NCBI GenBank assembly: GCA_021155905.1 | Contig: JAJNBG010000018.1 | Span: forward strand, 1-64,000 | Direction: 5' to 3' | Length of the DNA: 64,000 nt | Source: Bacteroidota bacterium | GTDB taxonomy: Bacteria; Bacteroidota; Bacteroidia; B-17B0; Aurantibacillaceae | Part shown: positions 63,701-64,000 of the stretch, in pieces | How the letters are laid out: each line of letters starts with the position of its first letter | Numbering within the stretch: the first letter of the stretch is position 1 | Program-made: the position numbers and the translations under genes | Notes under the pieces: generated by a model | The model's input: only the letters and a program-made list of their open reading frames with translations | What the model was told of the DNA's origin: nothing | Databases searched by the model: none

Positions 63701-64000
63701 ATTGACTGGCCAAGCTGGGCAGGTAAATCTCCCAAAGGAAATGAAGGAAGTAATGTATTAACTGTTAATACTGACAAGGAAGAATATAAAGTAGGAGAGA
63801 AAGCAAAAATTTTAATCCCGAGCCCTAGTAGCGGAAAAGTGCTGGTGAATATTGAAAATGGTTCCCGCACTTTAATTAGTAAATGGATCGACACCAAACA
63901 AGGCATCACTGAATTTGAATTTGCGGTCACGAAAGATATGACGCCTAATATTTATGTCTTTGTGCATTTAATTCAACCACATGCACAAACTATAAATGAC
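60752..64000 (+). CDS. Alpha-2-macroglobulin family protein (cut at right edge)
   Basis: An open frame of 1083 codons runs from ATG 60752 to the last base. It begins with a membrane/signal segment (SILAVFFITAITICGLTYY) and contains macroglobulin domains: GEERGVWRPGDSLFLSFILE is spelled GERGVWRPGDSLFLSF here, with NIGLIAKRGNNGQI upstream and RPSWGRYLVYVKDVESGHA downstream. An acidic Tyr-rich tract (DDYYDDYYYYDY, about residue 500) is unusual. Bacterial relatives are periplasmic protease inhibitors or guards. Whether the CxEQ thioester is present cannot be seen, because it would lie beyond the window. Confidence 0.93.
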   Translation, partial: MSIKSILAVFFITAITICGLTYYSSSSAKNDSGYINPAYKEYISAYTAGYISVESKIMIVLQDETTAEIEAGKETDNNLFDFAPGIEGKLVWLDKKTIEFKPARKLNSNQAYKASFHLGKVLQVADELKEFEFEFSTLKQAMEITVDEYKTDDKNNLQIEGTLTTADYADNLLVEKTTQATQGGTSLMIKWLHENSTTHHFIIDNVQKGKGNLTITYDGEAIGAAENDVKEITIPNTNEFILLNILIENDPDQYITLQFSDKIDPHQNLDGLISITNPNNTTVTNYDEYSEGNNEKLPLKESKLTYLIENNSIKVYTGERYTETRELLISNAIKNSEGKHLKETETRSIFFEDLKPSVRLVGKGVILPNSSGLIFPFEAVNLNAVDVRITRVYENNMLQFLQVNNLEGSQELRRVGKLIIKKKIALQTNGDPTRNKWNKYSIDLSSLIKAEPGALYNIRIGFNRNYSTYNCQGDTSTDRTGESALDDESAEDEKDWDYYNSYDDYYDDYYYYDYSERNNPCSRAYYNNKSVNRNILSTNIGLIAKRGNNGQISIFTSDLISTKPLSNVVIEAFDYQQQKLKQITTNSEGIALLETKQKPFVLIAKRGQERTYLKLDDGNSLSLSSFEVDGDVVQKGIKGFIYGERGVWRPGDSLFLSFILENKSKEFPENYPASLELINPQGQVVQKLTRTKHVDGFYNFTTKTESSAPTGVYLARVKVGGAVFTKNIRIETIMPNRLKINLDYKKDKIYSGDLTLNSDLFINWLHGAPGRNLETKIDMSLSQINTEFKGYKGFTFDNPAQNFYSETQTIFSGRTDDNGKTVVNAQLSDTKDAPGFLAANFTIRAFEEGGSFSTDRFTIPVSPFTNYVGIKIPETKDNEQYLETDIDHAIQVATVDEFGKPTSRSNIEVKVYKLDWRWWWDNYNQDLSSYIGSNYHEPIYTEQISSTNGKADFKLRVNRPSWGRYLVYVKDVESGHACGKVVFIDWPSWAGKSPKGNEGSNVLTVNTDKEEYKVGEKAKILIPSPSSGKVLVNIENGSRTLISKWIDTKQGITEFEFAVTKDMTPNIYVFVHLIQPHAQTIND

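Noticed and set aside
60752-64000. Suspected frameshift in the alpha-2-macroglobulin gene
   Set aside because: Rechecking coordinates shows that the ATG at 60752, the segment near 62100 and the final codon at 64000 are all in the same frame.

Overview
The window is a gene-dense, AT-rich chromosomal segment of a member of the Bacteroidota (class Bacteroidia, probably close to Flavobacteriales). Several lines point there: a PorP/SprF-type protein beside a CHU_C-type C-terminal sorting domain (type IX secretion and gliding), a long-form IspG, the order parA-parB-DUF5683-dapB-lepB, -7 boxes of the TAnnTTTG type a few bases before start codons, almost no Shine-Dalgarno sequences, and many secreted proteins and lipoproteins. 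No rRNA, tRNA, CRISPR array, insertion sequence or prophage was recognised.

Layout. 0.3-6.7 kb: a cyclase-family hydrolase, IspG, a TPR protein, a CHU_C-domain/PorP pair and a RecD-like helicase. 6.8-8.3 kb: a lipoprotein phospholipase D homologue. 8.5-14.8 kb: nucleotide-sugar genes (WbpE-like aminotransferase, UDP-glucose dehydrogenase, UDP-glucuronate decarboxylase) interrupted by a four-helix-bundle gene between inverted repeats, then a DUF3857-like protein and acylphosphatase. 14.9-16.4 kb: beta-carbonic anhydrase with a bestrophin. 16.6-19.7 kb: heptose genes (gmhA, hddC-like, gmhB-like) with a glycosyltransferase and a thioesterase. 19.8-27 kb: a six-gene operon from GH3 and LysE to an LtaS-like phosphotransferase and a GT39-like membrane protein. 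27-30.7 kb: M42 peptidase, RNase HI, ORF6N protein, FMN reductase and a UPF0173 metallohydrolase. 30.7-36.3 kb: parA, parB, DUF5683, dapB, lepB, DUF3820. 36.4-39.8 kb: DEAD-box helicase, a seven-bladed propeller, a 21-bp tandem repeat array and an XRE-like regulator. 39.8-46.6 kb: polA, a secreted protein, glutaminyl cyclase, cysS and a MORN-repeat protein. 46.7-52.4 kb: SDR-type threonine dehydrogenase and trhO from overlapping divergent promoters, two paralogous lipoproteins, then homogentisate and 4-hydroxyphenylpyruvate dioxygenases. 52.4-60.6 kb: priA, a ZIP transporter, a methyltransferase, an OmpA/PD40 protein, a 2-oxoacid dehydrogenase E2 and a small protein. From 60.75 kb to the right edge: an alpha-2-macroglobulin, cut by the window.

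Most of this is ordinary core genome. The items most worth a second look are: the degenerate 21-bp array at 39.1-39.45 kb; the four-helix-bundle gene between inverted repeats; two genes (UPF0173 hydrolase and trhO) whose conserved N-termini start right after a TGA with ATA or ATT and no standard start codon; a back-to-back pair of -7 boxes between tdh and trhO; a short ORF followed at once by a hairpin upstream of hppD; and the carbonic anhydrase-bestrophin pair. I found no clear new defence or mobile system. Functions are assigned by motif recognition alone; no database search was possible.
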